Shown here: positions 43,557-54,884 of the stretch, piece after piece
How the letters are laid out: every line of letters begins with the position of its first letter
Numbering within the stretch: the first letter of the stretch is position 1
From: Macrocystis pyrifera
Lineage: Eukaryota; Sar; Phaeophyceae; Laminariales; Laminariaceae
Length of the DNA: 64,000 nt
Reading direction: 5' to 3'
Assembly (NCBI GenBank): GCA_031763025.1
Contig: JASSKH010000004.1
Location: 2,604,001-2,668,000, forward strand
Position numbers and translations under genes: made by a program
Notes under the pieces: generated by a model
What the model was told of the DNA's origin: nothing
Seen by the model: only the letters and a program-made list of their open reading frames with translations
The model's database searches: none

Positions 43557-43851
43557 TGTTCGGAGTGCTCACGTACTTGGTGTATGGATTCATGTGTAAC
43601 GGTATTTGGGAGTTCCATACAGGAAATATGCGTGTTTCTGTGTGGAACGGTCAGCGGGTTGAGACGTATCTTATCCGCAGCTTTCTCACTTCTTCTTCTT
43701 GTTCTACTTCTTCTTGTTTGTGTGTGTACATCATGTTCTCCCCCTTTCTTCCTTGTCTTGTGTATTCTAAGCGATAATATATATATACCCTGGAGGGGCT
43801 TCTACGAACTGACTCAGGCTTGGCCTATCATATCAGTGAGTGCATCGAACA
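43557..43851 (+). repeat. 3' LTR of the copia element
   Basis: 295 bp, differing from the 5' LTR at about seven positions. Followed by GGCAG, the target duplication. Confidence 0.92.
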
Positions 43852-44036
43852 GGCAGGACCAGTGCACTGCCAGTGTTCAGTGGCCCGGAAGCGAGCCCTA
43901 CGAAACTTCCTTTCACGTGTAGCTCAAGCGCAACCCGTTGACAAACTGCATGTGTAGATCGGCGGTTGGATGACAGGCGTAATTTGAAAGGTTAGCACAT
44001 GCCAAATCGTATTATAACACCAATTTCGACACACAT

Positions 44037-44246
44037 GTGGAAACGTCGATATCAGAATACGAAGCACAAGTTAGATCGGATCAACAACGCTTCCTCAAAG
44101 CCGTAAATCACGTCGCCTACGCGGCAGAAACCCGGCACGCACATTGGTATAATCTACCATCTGTAAATGAACGCCATCAAAAAGTATTCGATGTTTTCCC
44201 TCGTATAATGGGTACAGTTATTGGGTCCACGATATACCCGATGTAA
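44037..44246 (+). CDS. Small uncharacterised open frame (69 codons)
   Basis: An ATG frame with a charged helical start (ETSISEYEAQVRSDQQRFLKA) ends at a TAA shortly after a GTVIGSTIYPM tail. No family is recognised. It might be a remnant of a longer gene or chance. Confidence 0.2.
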   Translation: METSISEYEAQVRSDQQRFLKAVNHVAYAAETRHAHWYNLPSVNERHQKVFDVFPRIMGTVIGSTIYPM

Positions 44247-47200
44247 TCTGTCTCGCTGTCTTGCGTTGTTCAAATGTTTCCAAGTGAACTCGTTTGTGGT
44301 ACTGCTATTGTTTTCCAGGGGTTGTAACTGGCCGATTGCGAGGGCAGGGCCGAGCCGGGCCGGGCCGGGTCAAGAAAAATGAATATATATATTAACAGAG
44401 CCAGCATGTAATGGCTGAACCGAGCCGTGGCCCATCCCCTCTAACATTGATGACTCGGGCCGGGGGTACGGTCTAACCGAAATGAAGTTGATAGGCCTAA
44501 ACGGGCCGCGGTGCATCAAAAACAACAGTGATACGACGGGCCAGGCCAAATCCCGGGCCGGATCACAGTGCCTCCCCATGACGACCTGAGACGTTTTAAA
44601 AAGGATCCAAGCATGTTTGGCTACGGAGACCGGTGCGGTGTGCCAAACAAAAAATTAACAATAATTTACCGTGAGTGAGCATCTAGCCCGGCTGGAAGAA
44701 ACCGGGAATTGGGATCAAGTACTCGCGGACGAAAAAGGTACAACTTGAAAATATCGCTCGGCTTTCACAGATGTGATATTGCATGCATCTGCCCTATATT
44801 CGTACCTAAGATAGAACTACACGCCAGAGGAAACTCCCAAATAAGCGTAGGCTTCACGCTGCTCTATTATTATGAGTGTTCGCTTTTCGGCAGTAATGGT
44901 CCTCTGAAGTCGTTCCTCCATGCATGTGCAGAAGCAGGCTTCGTCACCCCCTATCCCCACATCAACCTTAGATCAAGTTTATGAATAATTTAGCCGAAGC
45001 GAAGCTGTGTAGAGGACGACGTTAGGGTCCAGATGCACCCTTGAACGGACGCAACATGTAACTTGTGTATGCGTATTGCAAAGCACCTCAAGACACTTGA
45101 AGACGTCCACAAACAAAAGGGTCATCAGAAGAAGTACGTCATAAACATCGTATTACCATCGAAGAGAAAATGCCAACTTCAAGTCGTGACGATATGTTTC
45201 CTCGAAGTACATTGAGAGTAGGTGGACAGGCTGCACGCGTCGTATTCCCTGTTTTTTGTCCTGACCCGTGCTTTCCAGATTTGTCGCACTCAATACACCT
45301 CCTTATTAGTTGCTAGACGGGGTGCAAAAACATCCCGTCTGGTCTATTTCGCCTGTGGCACGCGCAATTCGCTCTCCGCACTGAAGTTAGGAATCGAACT
45401 TTTGACTTTCAGCTCCTTCAAGGCGCGGCAACGCCTGTCAGGTACCTGATACGTACCAAAATATAACCCCTGCCGTCTCGCGATCCGAACACTTACCAGT
45501 AATACTATTCGTATACCCCCGCTGCCATATCATGCCCATTGGTCACGACGTAAAGGCCAAAGCGATGAAACCCTATGCTCCGTCGGTAATCGCCTCGTTG
45601 CTCGGGAAGCGGACCGGCAATATGAATATCACACACATGCTGCCTGGCCACGACCATGCACTTTCGTACGTTCCAGTAGTTTCATGAAGCGGTGTGCCTA
45701 GTGCACACACCCGCAGATGTTGTATTCACCAGCACTCACAGCGTGTTTTCCGAACGGATCACGCCTGTGGGGACTGGCACCCCTTGTTGGACACAGACCA
45801 GCATGTTATTGGTAGTTTCCCCAAGACGGGAGCGCAGTACCAAAACGGTTGACGGGACACCTTACCGAACCCGCAGGACATCTCCAGTCGGTGAATTTGT
45901 TTCTCCAATCGTCGTACAATACAGTGGGTATAGTTGAATATGTTTTGCTCACCCGCCCCCGCCCGAACCACGCTATCACCGTTGAATATTTACCCGGTCT
46001 TAGCCGCCCCTCCATATCATCAGAGAGGGTTTGGTGCCACCCACGATCAGAAGAAGATCCCGTCAAGCGAACTGGATACTTGTGCACATTCTTCGGCAAC
46101 GCCTCCGGGTACCACATCTGCATTGCGAGCGATACGTTAACTCGGCCAGCGCAAACGACGATTCGCCAGGTAGGTCTGTTGGAAGTGTTTAGTTGGTGTA
46201 CTGCCGCTGCACCGCTGGCGGCGGCCAGAACAGCGCTTATGAGTAACCTGGTGTTTTGACAGCTTGTCTCATCGTTTCCGGTGCTACAGTATATATACAC
46301 AGCAGCAGCACGTAAGTAATGTATATTTTTGTATTCTTTTTTTTCCTTTCCCACTCCGTACCTTCTCCCTTTTTTTTTCTATCTGCTACCCCGGTCGTGA
46401 CTCAGACCCGGATTCACAAAGCAAGCTCGTTTCCCTCCTGTCCATGACGGTTCGTGCCTCGCGTTACCATCACGAGAAAACCTCGACCCTTTCGTCCCTC
46501 TTCGACCCGCATCGAATTGCGCCTACCCGCGCTAACGTCGGTACTCCCATCTAGTGCGTAGTTGAGTCATATTTTCCTTTGTTGTTTACTACATGCAAAC
46601 CCAAACATCCGATCCGCGTGCGGTAGGAACTCCAGGAGCAACTCTTAGTAGCATTCGTTGGTACCGCTAGGCCGCTGGGGCGACAGGTGTCACATGGAAT
46701 CGACCACCCGAATACCATATACGCTTTACGAGAAACTGAACAGGCGGCACAAGTCGCCATGTCCCTACACTGTGTGATAAGTGGCAGGTTGCGCGTGATG
46801 GAGGGGCCGCGAACAAATTTCCCAAGTACCCCTCGTGTTTTAGCGCGGGAGGTAGAGGGGCAGCGATGGGCAGCAACAAGAAGTGCTCGCACATGTGCTC
46901 TGCATGTGGCACACAAAAGCAAGTTATTGATGGTGGTTCAAGACACCTGCCTGATTTTCAACTTTTTTGCATACTCATTCTTTCTTCTTGTCCTTACGGG
47001 AGAAGTCGTGTGGCGTGGGTGGATGACGAGCCAGCTTCGCTTGTTTCGTTTGGGGCGTAGTTGACGAAAGAAGGACGGAGAATGTATACAGGGCAGCAAG
47101 GCACCAGACGGCCTAGTATGGAGAACCTGGCTATGCTACTCACACCACAAATTGCTGCGACTACTTGTAGGGTGATTTATGCTTCGGTTTGCCTGTTCTT

Positions 47201-48535
47201 TTCCTTGAGTCTTTGTCTTATCTGTATGTAGTGTGTAGCGCTGCTGTTTCTTTAGCTCGTTCTTTCTAAGTGTCGTTCACATCCCCTGCGGGGAGGCACG
47301 ACAGAGTTTTCTTTACTTTTCCTTTTCCTATTTTTTTTCCTCCAATTGTTTCTTCGCTTTCTGTTATTTTTGTTTGTTTGTTTCCCTTTGGTATCTCTTT
47401 TTCCTCGAATGTGCATGTCGTTCCTGTCGCATCCGGTATCATCGCATGGTACTACGTTGTCTACTCTGCTTACTGAGGGGCAATGTAGTATCTCTGTGTC
47501 GTAGTTTTCTGGCCACCGAACTTGTAACTCTTCTAGGATTGAAGAATCGGCACGGACACTGGTTTTGCTGGATGTCGACGCGACGGGTCGAAATAGCGGT
47601 TCAATGTGAAGAACACACACAAAGGACCTTGTACACGTATTTCCGTACGTTTCTTATATAGTGGTTTGCTGTGTAAATATTGAGGTCTGCACTGAAGCTA
47701 TGTATCCGAGTTCCATTGTTTTAGCGGCCTATGAAACACGTTTCGTGGTGAACAGTACACCTCGCGAACCACAGATACTTGTTATTTTTAACCGTTGTTA
47801 GACAAAAACCCCAGTAGCATTCACACCAATCGTTTCTAACGGAATGCAAACCACTAAAACGCTCAGTCTGTTGTATTCCCATCCTGTACACGTATCCCTG
47901 TGCGTAAGTTTATTCCGTAGCCCCTACCCCGTAGAACTCTGTTGCGCTCGTGCTTTGGCGGGCGCAGAGGCTGGCACCGGTCGGTAAGCGTGTGGGTGGC
48001 ATTGTCGTCGACGTTCAGTCTTGAACAACGTTGGTGGCGTGAGAATCCGTTCGAGGTTTACGCTGACCAACAGGTGGTGGAGTGTTAAATATGGCGTTCG
48101 TCTTTGAGGCGTTCTTCGTGTTAAGGGTGGGTCGACATATTTGGCTGTAATACGAAAATATTGCCGTTAAAGAAAGGTTTTCGAACATGTGCCTCAGGAC
48201 TCCGCAGGTAGGGTTCGGGGGGTGTGACTTTTCCACAAGGAATGTTCCCCTCGAAACCAAAATCGAACGCCGGTCCTTAACGTGATGATCACTGCTACCA
48301 GGACATTCAGTAGGGAGAGTAATCTTTGCTGACATTGCTGTACCGAAAAAGCAAAAACTACAGTCCACCCGCGTTTTTCTTCCGACGATACGGACGTGAG
48401 CAAAACAGAAAAACGTAGTTTTCCACTGATCTAAGCATTGTATATATGTTCACTATATTCAGTCATATCCTCAAGCTGTTTGTATATACGTGAAACATAA
48501 TTCGCCATCTGCTAAGAAGGGGGTCATCACGCTTT
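44247..48535. other. Intergenic stretch without supported genes
   Basis: It contains a CCGGG-rich patch (about 44340-44575), several overlapping open frames on opposite strands at 45.7-46.4 and 46.5-47.6 kb without recognised domains, and a pyrimidine-rich stretch at 47240-47410. Confidence 0.4.
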
Positions 48536-48720
48536 GGGCCACAAGAGCCAAATCTCCTTCGCATGTTCACCCGATTCATTTTTGGGTAACTTGTAACCTC
48601 TTGATTTTCGTCGAGTATTCGGCCTTTAGGCCACAAAGGCCAAATCTCCTTCGCATATCAAACCGATATATTTTAGGGGAAACTTGTAACCCCTTGATTT
48701 TCGTCGAGTATTCGGTCAGG
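48536..48720. repeat. 92-93-bp tandem duplication
   Basis: GGCCACAA.GCCAAATCTCC ... GATTTTCGTCGAGTATTCGG occurs at 48536 and again at 48628. Confidence 0.8.
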
Positions 48721-49127
48721 TTCAACAAGTACTCTGCAGCTCGTTTTTTGGTTGGACAAGCGCGGTCACAAAAGGAAGGCCGACAACTATACGTAACAAT
48801 TACAATCGCCCAATATTTTTTCATGTTTGTGTACAAACCTTGCACTAACCTGTGTTGGTTGCACAAGCCGGCACCATGAATTGTACAGGCTTACTGTGCA
48901 GTCGTATTGAGTTGTTCAATAACGTCTTGTGTGCCATAGACGCGTTTTACGACAGAGGTAGCATATTTTCGCCAAAATAATTTCTGAATGTCTGGGTCCC
49001 TTAAGCCAAAACCGTCGACATGACATTCTTGTTTCGAAAAATGACGTTTTTTAAATACTCGGGCCATATGACTTTTACTCGGGGTGCAATTTGTTTCGCC
49101 TGAAGTCATTTTCGGTTGAGGTATGGA

Positions 49128-49145
49128 GCTCCTTAATTAAGGAGC
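49128..49145. other. Perfect 18-bp palindrome
   Basis: GCTCCTTAATTAAGGAGC is fully self-complementary. No associated gene is apparent. Confidence 0.6.
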
Positions 49146-49666
49146 GCGAGAAAACTTGGGGTGAACCTCTATCGTAGAACCCCTCCAAACCGTGGTATAT
49201 ATTTTTGACCTGCGTGCGATAATAGTGTTTTTTTGCCCGTAATTTATTTCGCTGCTTGAGGAACCCGATACAATACTGGGGTTAAATTCGCTTATTATCT
49301 GGAAAATCAGGGCAGGCGCCAGTCCAAAACTCATTACGAAGTTCTGTTGTGTTGAAGAGATATTTGAGAAAACACCAATATTGTTAGGTCACAACTATTA
49401 GAAAACCTGACGGCAACCTATCGTTGTGTTTGAAGTTCACAGAAGAGCGCGTCATAATCGAGGTGCCTCCGCGCACGATATGGTACATACGCCACGACGT
49501 AGGTACGAAGTAAGGTTGTGGCTTGGCCGCAACGTCCCGCAATTTTCCTAAATGACCACCTGTGTACAGACACTGCCCCAATCCTGAACCAACCCCCCTA
49601 TTTCCTTCCGCAAATATCAGGACCGGACATAGACACGCGCATACGTAGGGACGACTGGGCGCCGCG

Positions 49667-49840
49667 ATGACGTTGTCCAAGGTTACGCTGATAGGTACAC
49701 TGAGCGCGCTGGCCGTGACCAGTGTAGTAGGCCAACTATCATGCGTCCAGCTCAACGCCACGGACCTCTCATCGTGTACGTGCAACGACGCTTCCTTGAC
49801 TTTCACTATTGAAGGAGAGACGACAGTATCGGCCAACACG
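49667..49840 (+). CDS. Orphan copy of the VWA-WSC gene exon 1 (signal peptide exon)
   Basis: ATG begins an uninterrupted 58-codon exon: a basic start (MTLSKV), a hydrophobic core, a likely cleavage after SVVGQ, then LSCVQLNATDLSSCTC and LTFTIEGETTVSANT. It ends at a consensus donor ACG|GTGAGTGG in phase 0, the phase needed by the VWA exon at 22467. It is clearly paralogous to 17015-17190 but lacks that copy's two faults. No VWA or WSC exon follows in the next 14 kb on this strand. It is either a stranded duplicate or the first exon of a gene whose body lies elsewhere. Confidence 0.65.
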
Positions 49841-50330
49841 GTGAGTGGATCAGTAAGGCAATGTAAGCGTACTATTTTTTGCTGGTACACCTCTTGCTGC
49901 CAAGCCCTTCATGGATGGACACTCTTGTACCTGGTGTGCTCTACCCATGTTTTTTTTTCCCCCGAAAAGTGACATCACGATCTCGGATCACGACAAAAAT
50001 GTCGACCAAGGATTTTCCACCAATCCAAATTTATAACCAAAACGATTGACCAATCAGAAAACTGCGGGCACGAAATCCCTTTCTCTCTACTTCTGCACTT
50101 TACTGAAAGCCGCGCTCCCACACGCATGATGCACTGGGTTTGCGGGCGGCTTACTGCATGATATAGATGTATCAATATCTTAACAGTATATTAACGGCCA
50201 GGTCTGTAAAAAGTGTTCGTATTTGCTCCTGCCTACAGGCCAGCAAACCTCCCCATCGTTGTCGACGAATTAAGTAGTACCCTAGTCTAAGGCTTCGGCT
50301 TCGCAGTATTCACAGTGCCCCTGCGTCAAA

Positions 50331-50416
50331 AGTGTTCAGTCCATCCGTGTACTGGCAATTGTTCACCTCGAAGTGTTCAGTCCATCCCGGTACTGGCAAT
50401 TCTTCACCTCGAAGTG
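50331..50416. repeat. 41-bp tandem duplication
   Basis: AGTGTTCAGTCCATCC...TTCACCTCGA occurs at 50331 and 50372. Confidence 0.8.
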
Positions 50417-50885
50417 GATGAGTTCAAGAGCGACGGACGTCGGATCGACGTGCGACCAACGATGGCGCGCCTGGTGCTGTTATGAGTATACGTATACTGC
50501 CGCACATACCACAAAAATCAGCACACGTACGCAAGCCACTACACTCCTAGTTGTAGTCGATAATAATGTGATGCATACTTTACGGCCTTCTATTGATTAA
50601 ACATGCCGAGGTATTGAGGCTGGATGACAATCGACCGGGTAGGCCACGCCCAGCTACACCGCTGTATGTACCACAAAAATTGCTTCTAACAACAGAGAAT
50701 GTATGCCTGGTACAGAGTGCCTCATCGACATACTTACAGCGACAGTATATTTCGGAATTGTGTATGTACCTGATACGTAACATACTCCGTGAAGCGACAT
50801 TACGTACGCGGCTCGAATGTACAAAATGAGATGGTATCATCTATAAAATATATACAAGGCTTTCCTTGGGAGTAGGTATTCCGTC

Positions 50886-51038
50886 GTTTCTTGTACAAAT
50901 ACATTTAGTTTGGTTGGCTTTGGGCTATGACGCCAATTGCAGTTTTGGTTGGTTTTGGGCTTTGACGCCAATTGCAGTTATATTGCAATTGGGGCAATAC
51001 CCAAAGCCAACCAAACTAAATGTATTTGTGTAAGAAAT
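50886..51038. mobile_element. Foldback element with ~38-bp inverted arms
   Basis: The left arm (GTTTCTTGTACAAATACATT...) and right arm (...AATGTATTTGTGTAAGAAAT) are near-perfect inverted repeats that continue inward through TTGGTTGGCTTTGGG. A second inner palindrome, CCAATTGCA with TGCAATTGG, forms the tip. The left arm contains a ~35-bp internal duplication ending GACGCCAATTGCAG. No coding capacity. Confidence 0.75.
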
Positions 51039-51481
51039 GGTGAAGGATGTAATAATCGCGTTTATTTGTGAATGTAATGTGAAACGTAAGATCGGGTGAC
51101 GCAAGAGTAAGAATGACATTCGTCTAACAATAAGGATAACATCTTTCATCAGTACGGGGAGAGAGAGGAGTAGTGCATGGCATGTGGATGATATACAACA
51201 TACATGCTGTTGTTTCAAGGAAGGTTCGGGACAGAGGGGAAAGCAGCAGTGCCGGCGACGACAACGGTTATGGAAATGGTGTATAGTTGCTGGGCGGCCG
51301 CGATTTCGATTTAGCCAGCATAGGAGTTTGGATGAGACATGATACGTAAATAGTCTTCCAGGCTGCTGTAGTAACGAGGCGGGAGGCCCAGAATGTGGAT
51401 CTGTCCGCTGTTGAACCCGTTGGGTATGTGTAGGGAGAAATAATCGTGATTTTGGGAAATGTGGGAACAATTTGTTGCCTC

Positions 51482-51644
51482 TCATTCGTCCTGGATGGAG
51501 ACAATCTGCTTGGCGTACTGCTTCGGAATTCCGCGAAGCCCTGGAGCAGGCGAAATGGAAGGGAGTCTTTTTGCGCTTGATGATGATGTCTCCGTCTTTG
51601 ATGGTGGAGTCCGTCAGGCGGCAGTTGTAGCACTTGCCACCGAC
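51482..51644 (-). CDS. CxxC...HxxC exon (terminal?)
   Basis: From the acceptor at 51645 the frame reads VGGKCYNCRLTDSTIKDGD...KKTPFHFAC. A protein-like tail, GLRGIPKQYAKQ...QDE with a stop at 51482, lies in a different frame, so either a one-base slip separates the halves or only the first is coding. Confidence 0.4.
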
Positions 51645-54421
51645 CTGATCGAAGTAAACAGGGTGCGCGGGGCGGGAGTGGCGTGCAGGGAATGGCGGGG
51701 GAGGGGGAAGGGGGGGGGGGGGGGGGACAGAGTTCATTATTTGTACTGCTCTACAGCGGCACAACAGCAGCACGTAATCGCTTGCTATACGACGGCAGCA
51801 GCAGCAGCAGAAGCAGCAAGTACATGCGTAGGAAAACAGCCAAAATATTTTTTTAACGTACCAAAACGACCATTTGGGTGCAAAAACGACCAAGAAAAAC
51901 AGTAATCCGAATACATCAGAACAATCAGTGGATATTGAGCCAGCATTAGCAGTATCAGCCGCAGCAGCAGCAGCAGCAGCAGCAGTAGCAACGGCTTCGA
52001 GCAGTGGTTGCGGCAGCATTAGCAACATTAGCAGCAGCAGAAGCAGCAATGGATCGCCGCAGCGTTGGCAGCAGTAGCGGCATAGCAAATATATGATAAA
52101 AAAGAGGAAACAAAGTATGTACCCTGGTATGCCGCGACCGCAAAAACTACGGAATTTCATTGGCGAAACAAAAATATGTACACACAAATGACCAACATGA
52201 TGTACAACGCAGCAGTAGCACCACAGCAGCGTAGCAGCGATATGGAAAGAACGAAGCCCAAAACGAGAAAAAGCAGTACGTACGCAAAATGCAGCTGCAA
52301 AATGACCAAAATATTTTTTCCAGGTACACAAACGACCATTTAGGTACAAAAACGATCAAGAAAAACAGTAATCCGAGTGCATGCGAACATCCAGTGAATA
52401 TTGCGGCAGCATTATTATTAGCATTAGCAGCAGCAGCAGCAGCAACAGCAACGGATCGCCGCAACGTTGGCTGCAGCAGCAGCATAGCAACGATGTGAAA
52501 AGAAGGAAGAAAAAAACTATGTACCCTGGTCTGCCGCAATCGCAAAACGTACGGTAATTATTGACGATACAGAAATATGTACACACACACGAGTGTAATA
52601 CACACACAAATCACGTCCAGCATGATGTACGGCAACAACGCAGCAACACCACAAAAAAAATCGTTGACGATAGAGAAATATGTACACACGCACAAGTGTA
52701 ATAGGCACACAAATCATGTCCAGCATGATGTGTACGGGAACAACGCAGCAGCGCCACAAAACGACAAAAAAACCAAGAAACACAATTATCCGAGTACATA
52801 CGAACACTCAATTCAGTGAATATTGCGGCACCACTATTAATAACAGCAGCAGCAGCAGCAGCAGAAGCAGCAACGGATCGCCACAGCGTTGGCAGCAGCA
52901 GCAGCATAGCAACGATATGAATAGAAGGAAGAAAAAAAGTATGTACCCCGAGTCCGTCCGAAAAGTATTTTTGGTACCTCACTAAAGATAGACCCAACCC
53001 CGCATGCTGTACGGCAACAACGCAGCAGCAGCATACGAAGTAACAATACGAAAAGAACCAAGCTAAAATACGAGAAAAAGTAGTTCGTACGCAAAATGCA
53101 GGAGCAAAACGACCAAAATATTTTTTTTTACGTATAAAAAAAAACATTTGGGTACAAAAATGGCCAACAAAAACAATAATCCGCGTTGGCAGCAGCAACA
53201 TAGCAACGATATGAAAATAAGGAAGAAGAAAACTATGTACCCTGGTATGCCGCGATCGCAAAACCGACGGAAATTCAGTGACGATACAGAAATATGTACA
53301 CACACAAGTGCAGCATGATGTAGGGCAACCACGCAGCAGCACCACAGCAGCAGCAAGCAGCAGCATAGCAACGTAGCAACGATAGGAAAAAAAATCAAGC
53401 CAAAAACGAGAAAAAGCAGTACGTACGCAAAATGCAGGAGCAAAACGACAAAAATATTTTTCACGTATCAAAAGAACAATATGGGTACAAAAACGACCAA
53501 TAAAAACAATAATCCGAGTACATACGAACATTCAGCAGTCAGTGGATGTTGCGGCAGCATTAGCAGCAGCAGAAGCAGCTACCTGGTACAGCATTAGCAG
53601 CAGCAGAAGCTGCAACGAATCGCCGCAGCGTTGGCAGCAGCAGCGTTGGCAGCAGCAGCAGCAGCAGCAGCATAGCAACGATATGAAAATATGGAAGAAA
53701 AAAAGCATGATGTACCCTAGTATGCCGCCATCGCGAAACCTACGGAATTTTATTGACGATCCGAAAATATGTACACTTCCAGCATGATGCACGGCAACAA
53801 CGCAGCAGCACTACAGCAGCAGCTAGTGCACAGCAGCAGCAAGTGCACAGGAGCAGCAGGTGCACAGCAGCAGCACTCATGGCGTGGCGCTGACAGCAGC
53901 AGCAGCAGCAGCAGCAGCCGAAAACGAGCAAAGGGGGTACGTAGGGTCACCAAACCATGTACACACAGAAATCGTGTGCACCGAAAATGCACCACAGTAG
54001 CAGCAGCACTCATATCGTTCGGTGCGGTGACGGCGACAGCTGAATCCTCCGTTCCTTCGTTCACGTCCCGCAAACAGTTGTGCATGTGCGCGTTCGCGTG
54101 CACTGTGTAAGAGGAGCCGACGCAACGCACGAAGGGGAAAGAACGAGCATGGATGAGTCCAAAAAATAATAAACGCTTTGAGGTAGCAAAAAGGCAATTG
54201 AAAACCCCAAAAAAACGTACTGGCAACATACAGCACTCAACAATAGATCCAAGACACTCACCACTGTCAGCAGTCTCGAGGGAGTACGAGACAGTCCCTT
54301 CCTTGATCGGGCGAGCACATAACTCGCAGTTGGTTGCCCAATACAGGATGATCCCGCCACCATCACACATGAGATCCTCGCAGGTGGCGAAGGCCACGTT
54401 TTTGCCACCAGGCGCGGAGTT
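51482..54421 (-). CDS. Putative CxxC zinc-finger gene, partial
   Basis: Two minus-strand exon-like blocks are seen. The first (54421-54262) has a pyrimidine-rich acceptor and a GTGAGTG donor and encodes CEDLMCDGGGI and then NCELCARPIKEGTVSYS. The second (51644-51482) has acceptor GATCAG and encodes KCYNCRLTDSTIKDGD followed by PFHFAC. Both share C-x2-C followed by I-K-x-G, reminiscent of PARP-type or other treble-clef fingers; the second adds H-x2-C. Their phases (1 and 0) do not join directly, so an exon between them would be needed. The intervening ~2.6 kb is a satellite array. On the plus strand 54262-54431 also looks spliceable, so strand is not certain. Confidence 0.35.
51770..53810. repeat. 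~400-bp satellite with CAG tracts, about five units
   Basis: Anchors recur in order. GGATCGCCGCAGCGTTGG-like segments lie near 52050, 52455, 52873, 53190 and 53617. ATGTACCCTGGTATGCCGC-like segments lie near 52117, 52518, 52940, 53237 and 53710. CAAAACGACC...ATATTTTTT segments lie near 51840, 52305, 53110 and 53445. Spacings run from about 300 to 470 bp. Each unit carries GCAGCAGCAG tracts and a CAGCATGATGTACGGCAACAACG segment. Long minus-strand frames (up to 474 codons) across it are Leu/Cys-rich repeat artefacts. Confidence 0.85.
53811..53930. repeat. CAG/GTGCACAGCAG microsatellite
   Basis: AGCAGCAGCAAGTGCACAGGAGCAGCAGG-type repeats followed by a CAG run continue from the satellite. Confidence 0.7.
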
Positions 54422-54784
54422 CTTGGGCAAGTAAGTAAGTGCTGGTCCGTGCACCGGTCGCAAACAACAGTCGGCACAAGGTCGGTCTTTGTCGTTGACG
54501 CTCTCTTGCCAGAGGGCGAGGACCACGCGCCTCTCGACGAGGGGGAGGTGGGCTTAGGGGGCGTGGAGAAGAGAGAGGCGGGGGTTGCAGCACCAGCAGA
54601 CAGCAGCAAGCAGCTTGGCCGCCTACAGCTGCATCTAGATGCCGTTCGTCGAAGGCGAGACGCCTCTTCTAGGCGTTGTGCGAAGAGCTGTCTATTGGTT
54701 GCAGTTTGCGAAGAAGAAAGAAGAAAGGTTGTTTGGCTGTTTGGCTGTTCGGCTGTTTCAAAGAAGAAGGGCTGTTCGCGAAGA

Positions 54785-54884
54785 NNNNNNNNNNNNNNNN
54801 NNNNNNNNNNNNNNNNNNNNNNNNNNNNNNNNNNNNNNNNNNNNNNNNNNNNNNNNNNNNNNNNNNNNNNNNNNNNNNNNNNNN
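54785..54884. other. Assembly gap of 100 N
   Basis: Exactly 100 N separate a GGCTGTTTGGCTGTTC-type simple repeat on the left from unrelated sequence on the right, so it is a placeholder scaffold gap. Any order of features across it is provisional. Confidence 0.99.

Larger units (their letters stand above)
36950..43856 (+). mobile_element. Ty1/copia LTR retrotransposon with target duplication (broken)
   Basis: 294/295-bp LTRs with TGTTCGG...CGAACA termini bound the element (36955-43851), and GGCAG repeats on both sides (36950-36954, 43852-43856) as a 5-bp target duplication. The order is gag with zinc knuckle, protease motif, GAG-pre-integrase and start of integrase, then reverse transcriptase and RNase H. 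Integrase before RT is the copia order. The LTRs differ at about seven positions (2-2.5%), so insertion is young. The coding region is broken in a few places, roughly three to five, while RT/RNase H is still one long open frame. About 1 kb of T/G-rich sequence separates RNase H from the 3' LTR. Confidence 0.92.

Noticed and set aside
50925-52349. 474-codon minus-strand open frame as a real gene
   Set aside because: It runs through the CAG satellite and foldback element; composition is Leu/Cys/Phe runs set by CTG repeats.
52611-53531. 306-codon minus-strand open frame as a membrane protein
   Set aside because: Same satellite units in another frame; the repeated segments explain the open frame.
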